DNA from: Tridacna crocea
Lineage: Eukaryota; Mollusca; Bivalvia; Cardiida; Cardiidae
NCBI GenBank assembly: GCA_943736015.1
Contig: OX031061.1
Location: forward strand, 16,315,290 to 16,379,289
Direction: 5' to 3'
DNA length: 64,000 bases
Below are positions 12,201 to 21,798 of this stretch, piece by piece. The notes under the pieces were generated by a model, which did no database searches, was not told the DNA's origin, and saw only the letters and a program-made list of their open reading frames with translations. The position numbers and the translations under genes are program-made. Every line of letters starts with the position of its first letter. The first letter of the stretch is position 1.

Positions 12201-15200
12201 CGCAGGAACGCAACAGAAACGTCGTAGATAAGCCGTGTCTATTAATTTTGAACAAAATACGCCACAGTTCTCGGCATTTGACCCGCGTAAAGAAATTTTG
12301 TTGCATACGCTGCTAATACGTAATAGTGAGAAAGTAGCATTAATTTCGAACAAAATACCCCTCAGTTCTTGGCATTTGACCCTCGTCAAGAAATTTTGTT
12401 GCAAATACCGCTGTTACGCAATAGTGAGAGAGTTGCATGACATTTCTGAACTGGCTTGAGGCTCGAGGCCATTAAACTGAAAATGAACTGGTCGACATAT
12501 ATTGAAAATTTACCACTCCTCGCCAGGTCAAATCTTTCAGCCTATACTTTTAAACAGTTTTAATCATTTTTGTTTTTCAGACAACTCCACTGAACGTTAC
12601 AGTCACTCCTAAAAGTATACAAACATTTGGATCATGCACGCAGATCTTTCCGTGTGATTGTCATAATAAAACATGGCGGCTACAAGTGGAATTCGATAAA
12701 ACCAACAACAACAACCTGTATCAAGCCTTTACCATCGGTGCCGGCCATAACTCAACCATGAAATACGTGAATAGCCAGACTATTGAAGTGGAGTAAGTTT
12801 CAGAGTTCTTAAAGCCCGAATTGATTTCTCCTTTTGGTAACATTATAGACAAATTGCGTCGGAAGACCACTTTTTTTTTTGTTTCATTTCGGGTTAAATT
12901 CACGAAAGTGTTTATTACACAATATACCCCATTACTAAACAGTCCTGTGTTTTAACGACCATAACAGAAAAGGTATTAAAAACATCGTTGGAAAAAAGAG
13001 AAAATATTGGTAACCTAGATTTTTTTCTCCATTGCCACAATTTTAACTATCCTTTCAAAAAGAAATTCTATGATTTGAGCCACATCTACCTTGTTATCTG
13101 CATATGGCTTTAACTTTGACTGGTCTATGATTGTGCAGTTTTGCCAAGAATTAATTTCAAAAGCTTACATTTACTCTATATGTCGCATTTTTACACTTAT
13201 CCCCTTATGTCCCATTTTTACATTTACACAGTATTTCCGTTTTTTTTCTTTTTATTTAAATCACATTTTACATTGTTATACACTCCACCTAATATGGGAT
13301 CACAACAGCCTGATAGTGTTTATAGTTTACTTAGGTGCACATGGCGTTTTCTCCCGGAAAAAATAATTTTGATCACTTGTCAGGTGTACACTGACATGCA
13401 AGTATTTCAAACGAAACCTGCGCTATCTTAATAATTAGAATTTGTTTCAGAACTGATTGTTGCCACAGAGATGTTGCAGTAAGCGCTACAGATGTTGCAG
13501 GTAACATAGGACAAGTGAACATCACAATGACCAACTATACAGACTGTACGGTTAGTGAAGATATTATTTTACTCTTTAAGCATTACACAGCGATATTTGC
13601 CTTTGCAACCAGTCTATATCAAATCAGATTGCACAAAACGTGCAGCCTGATCCTTGGTCGATATTACACGCTTTGTTCGACATTTTTGGGAAGAAGTAAC
13701 CCTTACGTTATTATTATTTTAGGTTTTTTTTAGACTAAAATTGGCTTTAAGGTTTATTTTTACACTAAGCGTAAAGTACGTGATGAAAAAAAATCTAAGG
13801 TATCCGTGAAGATAACTCTGCTCGATATGGCCAACAACGAGTGGCCCATCAGCTACCAGCAAAATATAATCAGAAAATATTTTACGGAGGTAAAGATCTG
13901 AGAAAAATACTGGATTCAAATTTTCGAACTCTTCAAAGGGATGTGGAAGCAGTTGTTTTTGCACAATAGTTACCTACCTACATGTGGGTAAAAAGCGCGT
14001 GTCATTCAAACAAAGTGGGGGGGACATATGACGTAATTTACTAGATTTCTCTTGCTTTACCTAAAATTGTAATGCGTAGTAATGAGGAGGGGGTTAAGCA
14101 TCGGGGAATTATTGAAAATAACTGTGCTAGATTATGACGAAAATCCCAACAAAAAAGAGCTAAGTAGCATCAATACTGAATATAGAGATATAGAGAAAAA
14201 AGTACAGAGTTTTTTTTTTTCGGTGAAAGATCGAAATTTATTTCATCTCAGGAGTATCATCGGTAATATTTTCTTTCGTGGCTGCGCCACTCCTGAATTA
14301 ATACCAAAGATGTACAATCGATGAATTAACTTTTGATCTTTAACAAAAAATACTCTATCAATACTTTTTTGTTTTAATTAAGGCTATACATGTGTTGCAT
14401 TGTCTCAAAACCATTTTACTATTTTTAATTGGCGCGGTAACGTATTAGATGGTAGTGCTTATTTTTTGTCTGTATTAATAAGAAAGTGTGAAGACGGTTC
14501 CGTTTCCACTGTAAAAAGAGATTAACTCTTTCAGCACCACCTCTACACACTTGGTCTAGGTATCGCAATTAAACATGGAAAGAAGTTTCTTTCTCATCAT
14601 ATAGGCCTCACTACGCAAGAGGAACAATGTCTCTCGAAAAAGTCTCTATTTTCACCTAGATCGCTGATAGGGTTAATAATAAGAAGAAGAAGAATCTACC
14701 TGTTTTGGCCACTTTGTTGTAGTATTAGGCTAAAAAATGGCAGATTACTTTTATAACTATTATCTCGTGTCACAGCTTTCCATATGTGAATGATACAAAC
14801 ATGACTGTAGGATAACAGGAAAAAACTTAACAGCCACATAAATCATTGCCCAAGTCTTTCTTATTCTTTTAATATTTTGACCAAAGGAATAAGCCGTTGA
14901 AGTATGCTGTTGTATACTTACTGACAAAAAGAGTCAACTCCATATATTACAAATTTTGTATCTAAATTCCTCTGGAACAAACCTTGTTCAGTTGAATTGT
15001 ATCGCATATCTTTTGAATAATGCATGCTCGAAATGTCAAAACACAAATTTAGATAGGCATCAGCTAAATAAAAAAAATCAGAAAGCAAGCATTTTGAATA
15101 AAAGAGGAAAGTATCTTATTTTAGACAACTACGACAACAACGACTACAACAACAACGCCGACGACAACCACAACGACAACTACCATTCCCACCACAACAA

Positions 15201-18200
15201 CCACTCCCACCACAACTACGACTCCAACTACGACTCCAACTACAACAACCACGCCAACAACGACCACGCCGACGACAACCACGTCAACTACGACCACTCC
15301 AACAACGACTGCACCAACAACAACAACCTTAAAAACAACGACTACTACAAGAACAATTTCGGCAAGATCTAGTACAAGCAAAATACGAAACACTTCTAAA
15401 GGAGTGTCTTCCCCTGTAATTTCTGCTAAAAGGACAACAGCAACAAAAACAACTGGCAATTCAGTTACAGTAACATCAGCTTCAAAGACAACAAAAGCGG
15501 CCTTTGTTGTTTTTACGTTACCAGTGGTCACTAAAAAAGTTACACAGGCTAGTTTAAGTACAAACGCCCAATCACTGAGTACGAAAGCTCAGATTCCAGG
15601 ATCTAAACACTCCAACCGAACAACTACGAAGACGACGAGATCACCGAAAGCTACCCTACAATTATTTACACTACCAGGGGTCACTACGAAATATTCAATG
15701 ACAGCAGTTACGCAAGGACCGGCAGGTATTTCAGCCTTACCTCAAGCTGGGACCTCAGTAACCCTTACAACAATATATCAATCAGGAAAGTCCAGTATGG
15801 TCACGAAATCTGTTTCACAGACGTCATCTCCTAAACTAGCTACAAGTTCAACAAAATGGAAAAGCACCACCAAGGCTTTCCCGTCAATAGCTACACCATC
15901 TAGAGCAACATATATTACAAAATCAGGAACTAGTACGTCTTCCTTTTTAACCTCAAAGTCTTCAACGTCAACACTTAAGCCAAATCAACTAGCTAGGTCG
16001 ACCAAAACCCAACCTGCCACTTCAATTATATCCACAACAAAACCGAAACCAGGAAAATCCAACACGGTTACGTCATCTGTTTCACCGACATCAGCCACTA
16101 AACCAGCTTCAAGTTCAACAAAATCGAACCGTACCACTAATACCTTTTCATCAACAGCTACAACTACTACAGCAGCACATATTGCTACATCAGGAACTAG
16201 TACGTCTTCTCTTTTAACCTCAAAATCTTCAACGACACCACATATGCCAAAACAAACAACTATGTCGACCAAATCCCCAACTGCCACTTCAACTACATCT
16301 TCAACAAAATCGACATCAGGAAACTCCTACACGAGTACGTCATCTGTTTCACAAACATCAGCCATAAATCCAGCTCCAAGTTCCAAAAATACCACCAAGA
16401 CGAGCTTGTCCACAATTACAACCACATATAAATTGATATCAGGCACGAGCTCCCCTACTTCTATTCAGAAATACCCTTTTAGAACTACTTCCACGATCTC
16501 TGCGCAAATATCAAGTGAAAAAGACACCACAAAGGGGAATGAAATTTCTGGCAGTGCTGTTGCTATTGGCATAGCAGCTGCTGCAGCCGCAGGTGAGTAT
16601 TGACTGTAACTTTTTATCAAACGTCAAAATTTTCCACTGGGTCAAATTGGAAGCATTTCAAGACATCAAATTAAATGCTGCTTAAATCATAATTTCTGTC
16701 TTTGATAGGATAGAACAGAAAACTTTGTATAAAAAGGGCAAAATATTTGTTTCCAGCATTTTCTCATTTTCCAGCAATGTTTGTACCCCCTAAAAACGAA
16801 TCAGCCTGTCTGTCCGTGTGTTCGTGCGTGTGTCCGTGTGTGCACAAAATACTAGCAATTGCCTGTTTCTGTCAAAGCGCTGGCAGGGGTATTAAGTCAC
16901 ATTCAGTGACAGCTCTAGTTTCTTCAGGCTTCTTCCTTTTGATCGTTAAAATTCGGGATTGTATTGTAAAAAAGGTTAAATACGAATGTATGTGTCATGA
17001 CTCTACCATTTACCAGACAAATCCGTTTTCAACGACCCAGAGTAATAAGGCTTTCGAAAACATTACGAGAAGGAAAATGCTGTTGATTATCATTTTCTTC
17101 TTTCCCGCACTGTTTTACAGTTCAGGGGCGAATCCATTTGAACCAAATTAAATTTCTCTACTTAAAGTGCTTTCAATTTGAACTATTCTAGAATTAGTTG
17201 TCTGGTTAAAATTAATGTGGTTTTGCGGTTCTCTAGATTAAGGTCATGCTGAAAATAATTACGCTCGTACAAACCAACCAATTTCAATAACATTCTTTGT
17301 CTCATTTTTAAGAGCTTTCTATATTTAGATGTAAAAAATATCTGCTAAGCTGAACTAAATGAGTCATGCTCTGGGAAAAAAAGGGTTGATGCATTGGCCA
17401 GGTCAGCCTGCAATGTCCGCACAGGCTTGCCTGGGTCGGTCGAAACCCTTTGCTATCGGTTAATATTCTTCCTCAGGGTCTGTGTTCATCAAGTATTCAT
17501 AGTAAAATTCGCAGTTAAATTCGTCAGAATTTTCTAAATTCATAAGTTACAACATTTCTGATTGGGTAAAGCCTATGGATTAGCCAATCAGACGTTGTGT
17601 TACTTCATAAATCTAGAGAAAAACAAAGACTGCAATTTAGAATGGTTGGAAATACCAACCCTGGTTGTGAATATACTCCGTGTCATAGCCTTTGATGTGT
17701 AAAGTCAATCTGTCTAAATCATTTAGGCCTTTCTCTGAGAATTGACTCTTTCGTCCCTCATTTGCATATAGAAAGTTATACAAACAACATAGTCGTGATA
17801 ACGATATGAGCAATAGTATATACGAAGAAAACACTCTTTCGTGCCTTTTAAATTTTTCCAAAAGTATTTTTAAATTTTATCAAAACACTAATGTGTTCTA
17901 GGTCATGCTGTCTTTAAATAGGCATGACGTTTCCGGCTCCCACGTTCTGTTTTCGAATAGGTAGAAAATATTGTGGAAAGAGGAGAATATGATGGTTACA
18001 AACATTTTCTCCTATTCCCAAAATGTTTTTAAAATGCATTTTCTCCTATTCTTTATGACAGGAAAGTGTTGGTATAAAGTAACAAGTAACCACGGAATGA
18101 TAGTCTAGTTTCATGCTGATTTTTCTTTCTCTCTATAGGATTTGGGGCCATTGTAACCGTGGGTGTATTGTTCAAAAAGGCTTTAACCAAGGCAAAACAA

Positions 18201-18251
18201 AGTGTGGGAACGTCAGACAGACACAACAGCAGAGAGCAAGCTTGGACATAA
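270..18251 (+). CDS. Mucin-like type I membrane protein with duplicated Cys modules (VWA7-like C-terminal region), 5' partial
   Basis: Exons by frame and splice consensus: 270-474, 1534-1630, 2816-3057, 4624-4744, 12581-12792, 13451-13550, 15125-16592, 18139-18251. All junction phases agree and give 851 codons plus stop; earlier exons lie left of the window. Exons 1-2 encode a beta-type domain beginning around FTVENTGSVKQDIDVEISDD. Exons 3-4 and 5-6 encode two copies of a module with a CxC motif, a conserved Trp, then DCCH and SAxDxxGN. In both copies a phase-2 intron falls just before DCCH, so the exon pair was duplicated. Exon 7 is a Thr/Ser/Pro stalk of about 489 residues. Its end plus exon 8 form a hydrophobic segment (AVAIGIAAAAAAG, then FGAIVTVGVLF) followed by KK and a short cytoplasmic tail. 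NxS/T sites are frequent. The DCC plus GN pattern recalls VWA7-type proteins; that is recollection, not an alignment. Role is inferred only as a glycosylated cell-surface protein. Confidence 0.75.
589..797. mobile_element. R1 TTAA-flanked palindromic MITE (diverged)
   Basis: TTAA at both ends, with the terminal pattern 'ctctgcaccacacgacaaaa' and a weak central hairpin. It is an old copy in intron 1 of the mucin-like gene. A (GT)n and G-run tract lies just upstream (about 550-581). Confidence 0.6.
2316..2544. mobile_element. R1 TTAA-flanked palindromic MITE
   Basis: Starts TTAACCCTTTACCAAACAAC and ends GGAAAGGGTTAA. The centre is a near-perfect hairpin (GTGGGAAAAGGAGAAAATGC and its complement around 2453). 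No coding capacity. TTAA ends and CCC termini fit a non-autonomous piggyBac-type element. Confidence 0.8.
3185..3370. repeat. R5 hairpin repeat
   Basis: CAGGTCAGCCTACGC followed after a short loop by its complement GCGTAGGCTGACCTG. Related copies occur near 17385, 55260, 59160 and 59850 with the flanking words 'gactggt...catgcagaaa'. Confidence 0.6.
3619..4000 (+). repeat. Minisatellite, 12 units of 30-34 bp
   Basis: Head-to-tail units built on GATATGTACCCCTAAACTAT followed by ATTTCCGA. Units are 30-34 bp because some carry an extra ATT. Twelve units are countable; later ones diverge. It lies in intron 3 of the mucin-like gene. Confidence 0.9.
4933..5146. mobile_element. R1 TTAA-flanked palindromic MITE
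   Basis: TTAACCCTTTCCCAAACAAT at the left, TGTTAA at the right, central hairpin around 4997-5040. It lies in intron 4 of the mucin-like gene. Confidence 0.75.
5393..5661. mobile_element. R2 palindromic MITE (about 265 bp)
   Basis: Left end AATTGGCTTACAACACGCG pairs with right end GCATGTTGCAAGCCAATT. Inside are two further hairpins of the type CGGATCAGCCTGCGCAGTCC. The family recurs at 38847, 42747, 49970, 52333 and 58250. Confidence 0.85.
6109..6603 (+). repeat. R7 ACG-rich sequence, copy 1
   Basis: Starts near TTGCGTATCGGCTTGGGTAT and ends near AAACGTCGTAGATATGCAGT. Strikingly rich in ACG and CGT words. The same order of blocks is repeated in direct orientation at 11183-12245. No open frame of note. 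Confidence 0.65.
7775..7865. repeat. Perfect palindrome, 45-bp arms with 1-base centre
   Basis: The left arm (7775-7819, ending GGATTATACCATGG) is the exact complement of the right arm (7821-7865, starting CCATGGTATAATCC) around a single A at 7820. It shares nothing with the other hairpin families here. Confidence 0.9.
8152..8502. mobile_element. R6 short element
   Basis: About 350 bp from TAGTAGACCCGTAACA to CAGGTCCACTACCTA. The interior shares TTCTTGATAGTTGATAAATA and GAAAAGGGAGGTAATTA with 10855-11172 and, inverted, with 48494-49077. Confidence 0.6.
9450..9558. repeat. R3 inverted repeat
   Basis: AAGATCAGACTGCGCGTTCTG followed by its near complement GTGCAATCTGATCTTGATCT, then the typical tail AGCAGCCTAGGGGTTAA. 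Confidence 0.7.
11183..12245 (+). repeat. R7 ACG-rich sequence, copy 2
   Basis: The same blocks in the same order as 6109-6603, from TTGCGTATCGGCTTGCGTAT to AAACGTCGTAGATAAGCCGT. About 570 bp of extra sequence sits between the two halves (roughly 11465-12035). Confidence 0.65.
12240..12455 (+). repeat. Two-copy tandem repeat of about 112 bp
   Basis: Blocks with ATTAATTTTGAACAAAATAC, then GGCATTTGACCCGCGTAAAG and AAGAAATTTTGTTGCA occur twice in a row, the second copy starting near 12339. It abuts the end of R7 copy 2. Confidence 0.7.
12925..13140. mobile_element. R1 MITE, degraded
   Basis: CCCATTACTAAACAGTCCTG at the left, the hairpin remnant GGTAACCTAGA near 13008, and the terminal TTTAACTTTGACTGGTCTA-like end at the right. 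It lies in the intron between mucin-gene exons 5 and 6. Confidence 0.45.
15782..16440 (+). repeat. 267-bp coding tandem repeat in the mucin stalk
   Basis: Within the stalk exon a unit of 267 bp (89 codons) starts at 15782, 16049 and 16316, giving about 2.5 copies. Each copy carries GTSTSS and VSxTS blocks rich in Ser and Thr. The stretch before it (15125-15340) is almost pure Thr/Pro. Dense Ser/Thr with Pro is typical of O-glycosylated stalks. Copy number is likely to vary between alleles. Confidence 0.8.
16630..17160. mobile_element. R1 MITE remnants
   Basis: Fragments such as GGGTCAAATTGGAAGCATTT, CCAGCATTTTCTCATTTTCC and ATTCGGGATTGTATTGTAAA show at least one broken R1 copy, with a second near 17020-17120. 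Located in the last intron of the mucin-like gene. Confidence 0.4.
17355..17640. repeat. R5 hairpin followed by an R4-like inverted repeat
   Basis: GCCAGGTCAGCCTGCAATG pairs with CAGGCTTGCCTGGG (R5). Downstream AAATTCGTCAGAATTTTC, then GATTGGGTAAAGCCTATGG and GATTAGCCAATCAGACGTTG give an R4-like inverted pair. Confidence 0.5.
17935..18060. mobile_element. R1 MITE, partial
   Basis: TAGAAAATATTGTGGAAAGAG and its complement-like arm CATTTTCTCCTATTCCCAAA keep the R1 hairpin; the TTAA ends are lost. Confidence 0.45.
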
Positions 18252-18259
18252 ATGTTCCT

Positions 18260-18265
18260 AATAAA
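18260..18265 (+). promoter_or_regulatory. Candidate polyadenylation signal of the mucin-like gene
   Basis: AATAAA lies 8 bp after the stop codon at 18249-18251. It is very close to the stop; another AATAAA occurs near 18846. Either could be used. Confidence 0.35.
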
Positions 18266-18869
18266 AGACAGCGGACTCGCAGAGACTTAAATCTTCAAAG
18301 AAAACTTGGAGGTCAATCTTGGACTTCGATGTTAATATTTCAAATAGAGACTGAATATCTGTGATAGTGTTTTACCGTTATATAATGTGTGATGTTTTAT
18401 TTATTTACATTTTGATTTTGTTTTCCGTTATGTATGTTTTGAAGCAGATAAGCAGTTCTTTACGGAATTGCCCTTTTGACTTTTGCCATTTCTACTTGTT
18501 ATGGTCACATATGGTCTTCACAATGACGATAGTGAATTCCTTTGTTTGCTCATTTATTCTTTTGTTTGTATGGTTTTAACGCCGTTTTCAACAGTTTTTC
18601 AGTTTTATCGCGTTGACTGCTGCACCTACCTTTTTTTTTCTATGTTTTTCTGTTACCTGTGCAACATAACGCACACTATTCTGTCCAAGGAATAGGACAT
18701 TTACCCATAAACATCATCAAAACAAAAATCAGCACTGAGAGAGGAAAGAGCCATGTAATCATGACTATCATCAGTCCCCAAAAAAGACAATAGCCGAACT
18801 GGGATGTTGAATCAATGACACATTGTTCCCACTCTGTCCATTACGGAATAAACTACCAGGTCTGGCTCG

Positions 18870-19098
18870 TTAACTCTGTACCAAACGACAAAAGTTTTGA
18901 CTGGTCCAAATTGAAAGAACTTGCAGACGACAAAATAAACGTGACTCAAAAATTAAAATTTGATTCCAGCAGGGCAGAAAACATTGTGGGAAAAGGAGAA
19001 AATGCTGGTAAACAGCATTTTCTCCTTTTCCCACTATGTTTTCAAAAGGCTTCTATGTCAGGGTCGTAAAAACCAAGGATTGTTTGGTAAAGGGTTAA
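18870..19098. mobile_element. R1 TTAA-flanked palindromic MITE
   Basis: TTAACTCTGTACCAAACGAC at the left and GGTAAAGGGTTAA at the right, with a strong central hairpin around 19008. It lies between the mucin-like gene and the orphan exon. Confidence 0.85.
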
Positions 19099-19191
19099 GA
19101 AAATCATAATTGTGAAATTTCCTTAGAAAAAAAAATGATAACGAAAACAACGAGGTGTATTCGTTTGATTTTCTTCAGTTTAGCCACTTAC

Positions 19192-19613
19192 TTGCAGTGA
19201 TACATCAATTTTACAAATATATGGAGGAATTAAAGAGCATGTTATTTTTGTTTCATACTTATTTTTTCTTGCTGAGAAAATCAGACCATAGACATTTGGC
19301 AACTGTCCAGTGAGATAGTCCGATTTTAAATATGCGTTTACCGTGGCCAAGAGTTTTTTTGACAATGTACCTGGACAATCTCTACTAAACTTGTCGACTT
19401 CTGCCATCAGTGATGTGGCGTCCGGCGTAAGTAGAGATGCGGTCACGAAATCCATATGCGTACTTTCTTTTTCAACTTTTATCGCGAAAGTACTGTTGGC
19501 ACATGAAGGAGACCTGTACAAGGCACGGATGTTGTTGACGTTGGAGACATCTTGTGTGTCTTTTACTGTGAAACCAATGGAAGTTTCAATTCCTAACTGG
19601 GTAGCGGAAAAGG
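19192..19613 (-). CDS. Orphan exon-like open frame, function unknown
   Basis: On the - strand an acceptor (GTTCTCATTTCAG) precedes 19613 and a consensus donor (GTAAGT) follows 19192. The 422-nt piece between them is open in one frame (phase 1 in, phase 0 out, about 140 residues), from FSATQLGIETSIGFTVKD to KIDVSLQ. It has four Cys, no recognised domain and no membrane segment. No partner exon was found: the DNase gene upstream on this strand ends at 21799, and the next genic material downstream is the opposite-strand mucin-like gene. It could be an exon of an unseen gene or a relic. Confidence 0.4.
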
Positions 19614-20313
19614 CTGAAATGAGAACATTGAGTGTAATAAACTAAAGGGGGGTTTTTCGTGGTCAATGTTTACGTCAATAGCTTTTACGGACGGCGTAGA
19701 TCACGACTGCAAACTGCAAAGAAGGTGATGTCTGATCTGGATCTGCACTGTCGCCTTCTTGATGCTAAATTATTGCCCAAGTTATATTTGGATGCGTGCA
19801 AAGTGTATTCTAAAACATAGGAAAGAAAAAAGAACATAAACAAAAAATGAGAAAATATTGGCCATGCTTTGTGAAAAGGGGTTAATGAATTTGAACTCTG
19901 ACCTTTGTCGAAACTTTCTGCTATTTGTAAGGTTTCTACCTGCCAAAGGACCATACCACTTCATGATCGTGTCGGTTGTTAGACAAAGGTTTACCGGGAT
20001 CCATGATTATGTGACGACTTGCTTGGTATAATGTATTATGGTTCATATCAATAGGCACGTATACTACTCAAAATTTGCTAAGGATCATATATATTTCTGA
20101 TATAAATTTCTTTTTGGGATTCACCAGGTGTGTCAATAAATAAATATTATTTTCATACTGATAAAATTGTTGTCACTAGCGTACATGAACGTGAATTTCT
20201 TGACATTAAAACTGCATACAACCTGATGTCTCATATGACAATATCATGTACACAATTCGCATTCTCCTTGTTATCTTGTAGTCCGAGTTTTTTGTTTCCA
20301 ATATCGAGTCAAA

Positions 20314-21300
20314 ATGTCTCCACGACATGCAAGACATCGCTTAGATCAAAAGCAACCAGGCATTTGCATAGGAATGCTTCTAAATGGTTCCACTCAACGT
20401 GATGTTGAAAAAGCATTGAACGTCAGCCAACGTGTGATCAGCAGAGCATGGAATAGACACCAAATCTTTGGTTCTTCAGCATATCATCCTGGTGGAGGTC
20501 GTTAAAGGTCCACAACGGCACTACAAGACCATTTTATAGTGTTCCAGGCCCGGCGTAATTAATTTGTGACCGCAACCACGCTACATAACGACCTCTTAAG
20601 TGCCTCTGATGTGAACTTCACCACTGAGACAATACGTGATTATTTACATGCATCAGTGCTGTCCTTTAGAAGGGCATTTGTTAAAATTCCATAGACTCCA
20701 TATAACAGAGGGATCCGTTTGAAGTTTACCCGTGAACACATTTACTGGGGCTACCACCATATGGAGTCCAAATCTTTGTCATTGATAAGTCTAGATTTTG
20801 TTTAAACTTCACGGATAGACGGCAACAGGTGTGGAGACGGACTTGTAAGAAGCTTCAGGATGCCAACATCTCTGAAAATGACACATATGGAGGTGGTTCT
20901 TTTATGATTTGGGATGTCGTGATGGACGAATGTACCTGAATGTTTTACAGTGTGATATGATAACTGGCATCAGCTATAGGGATGAATGTTTGTGTTAGAC
21001 CCTATGCAGGTGTGATTGGCCCAGACTTCATTGTTATGAACGACAATGCTCGACCACATCGTGCTTGGATGGTAGAAATGTACCTCAAACAGGAAAACAA
21101 TCGAGCGTATTGACTGGCGAGCATGTTCCCTCGACTTCATTCCTATTGAACATGTATGGAATATGCTTCAGGTTGCCATTTCCAGACGTTTGCCTTAGCC
21201 TGGTTCCATACAGGAGCATGGAGCTGCTCTTGCAGAGGAATGAAACGCCATTCCGTCAGCAAACATCGGAAACATGCACTATATGTGCCAAGTTGTCATT
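20314..21300 (+). pseudogene. Tc1/mariner-type transposase remnant
   Basis: The frame from 20314 has a helix-turn-helix region (RDVEKALNVSQRVISRAWNR). After stops and frameshifts, pieces typical of Tc1 transposases follow: YGGGSFMIWDVVMDE near 20886-20930 and VIGPDFIVMNDNARPHRAW near 21011-21070. The DDE core is therefore traceable but broken by several stops, so the copy is dead. Terminal repeats were not identified. It lies between the orphan exon and the DNase gene. Confidence 0.8.
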
Positions 21301-21531
21301 TACGCAAGGGGAGGTTAAACACGATACTAACATTAACTTTAAAGCCATACCTTCCCTGAACGGGTATTTTGTTGTAATGTTTTTGGAAGTGTTCTGTCTT
21401 TCTCAAAAAAGAAACTTTAGACTTTTTCACACGTATATGGCTTCTCATTTTGTGTTAAATGCAATGTGCCTTCAAAGACCTGCTCGTTAGACTGACTCAA
21501 TTCAATATGAATGCCACTTTTTGTGTGTGTT

Positions 21532-21537
21532 TTTATT
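21532..21537 (-). promoter_or_regulatory. Candidate polyadenylation signal of the DNase I gene
   Basis: TTTATT on the + strand (AATAAA on the - strand), about 260 bp beyond the DNase stop codon. No transcript evidence. Confidence 0.3.
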
Positions 21538-21798
21538 TGTGGTTCTAAGAAATAGCGAAAATCATATATGATCCTTATCAAATCTTGAGTGTAGTTGGTA
21601 AAGAAAGAGTTTAACGCCTTACAATCAATCAATCAGATCATAATCCTAGAAACTTTACTGACTATACTCCAAAACTAATTCGTTGGGGGGAGGACAAACG
21701 GAAAGTATGATATACCCAAAATAGCAGGTGTACACTTACAAAAAGGATATACAAAGATGAGTAGCATACAGGTAAATAAGAATGATAATAGAAAAAAA

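Larger units (their letters stand above)
4745..12580 (+). other. Intron 4 of the mucin-like gene (7.8 kb), repeats only
   Basis: Between the exon ending at 4744 and the one starting at 12581 no coding exon was recognised. The intron holds R1 and R2 copies, two R7 copies, the R6-ended segment and the 45-bp palindrome listed separately. Exon phases join without needing an extra exon. Confidence 0.6.

Noticed and set aside
15121..15531. Val-rich open frame on the - strand
   Set aside because: It is the antisense of the ACN-rich Thr repeat in the mucin stalk; open only because of the repeat.
18361..18695. Two hydrophobic + strand frames after the mucin-like gene
   Set aside because: T-rich low-complexity 3' sequence; no conserved residues, and they start after a complete stop and a polyadenylation signal.
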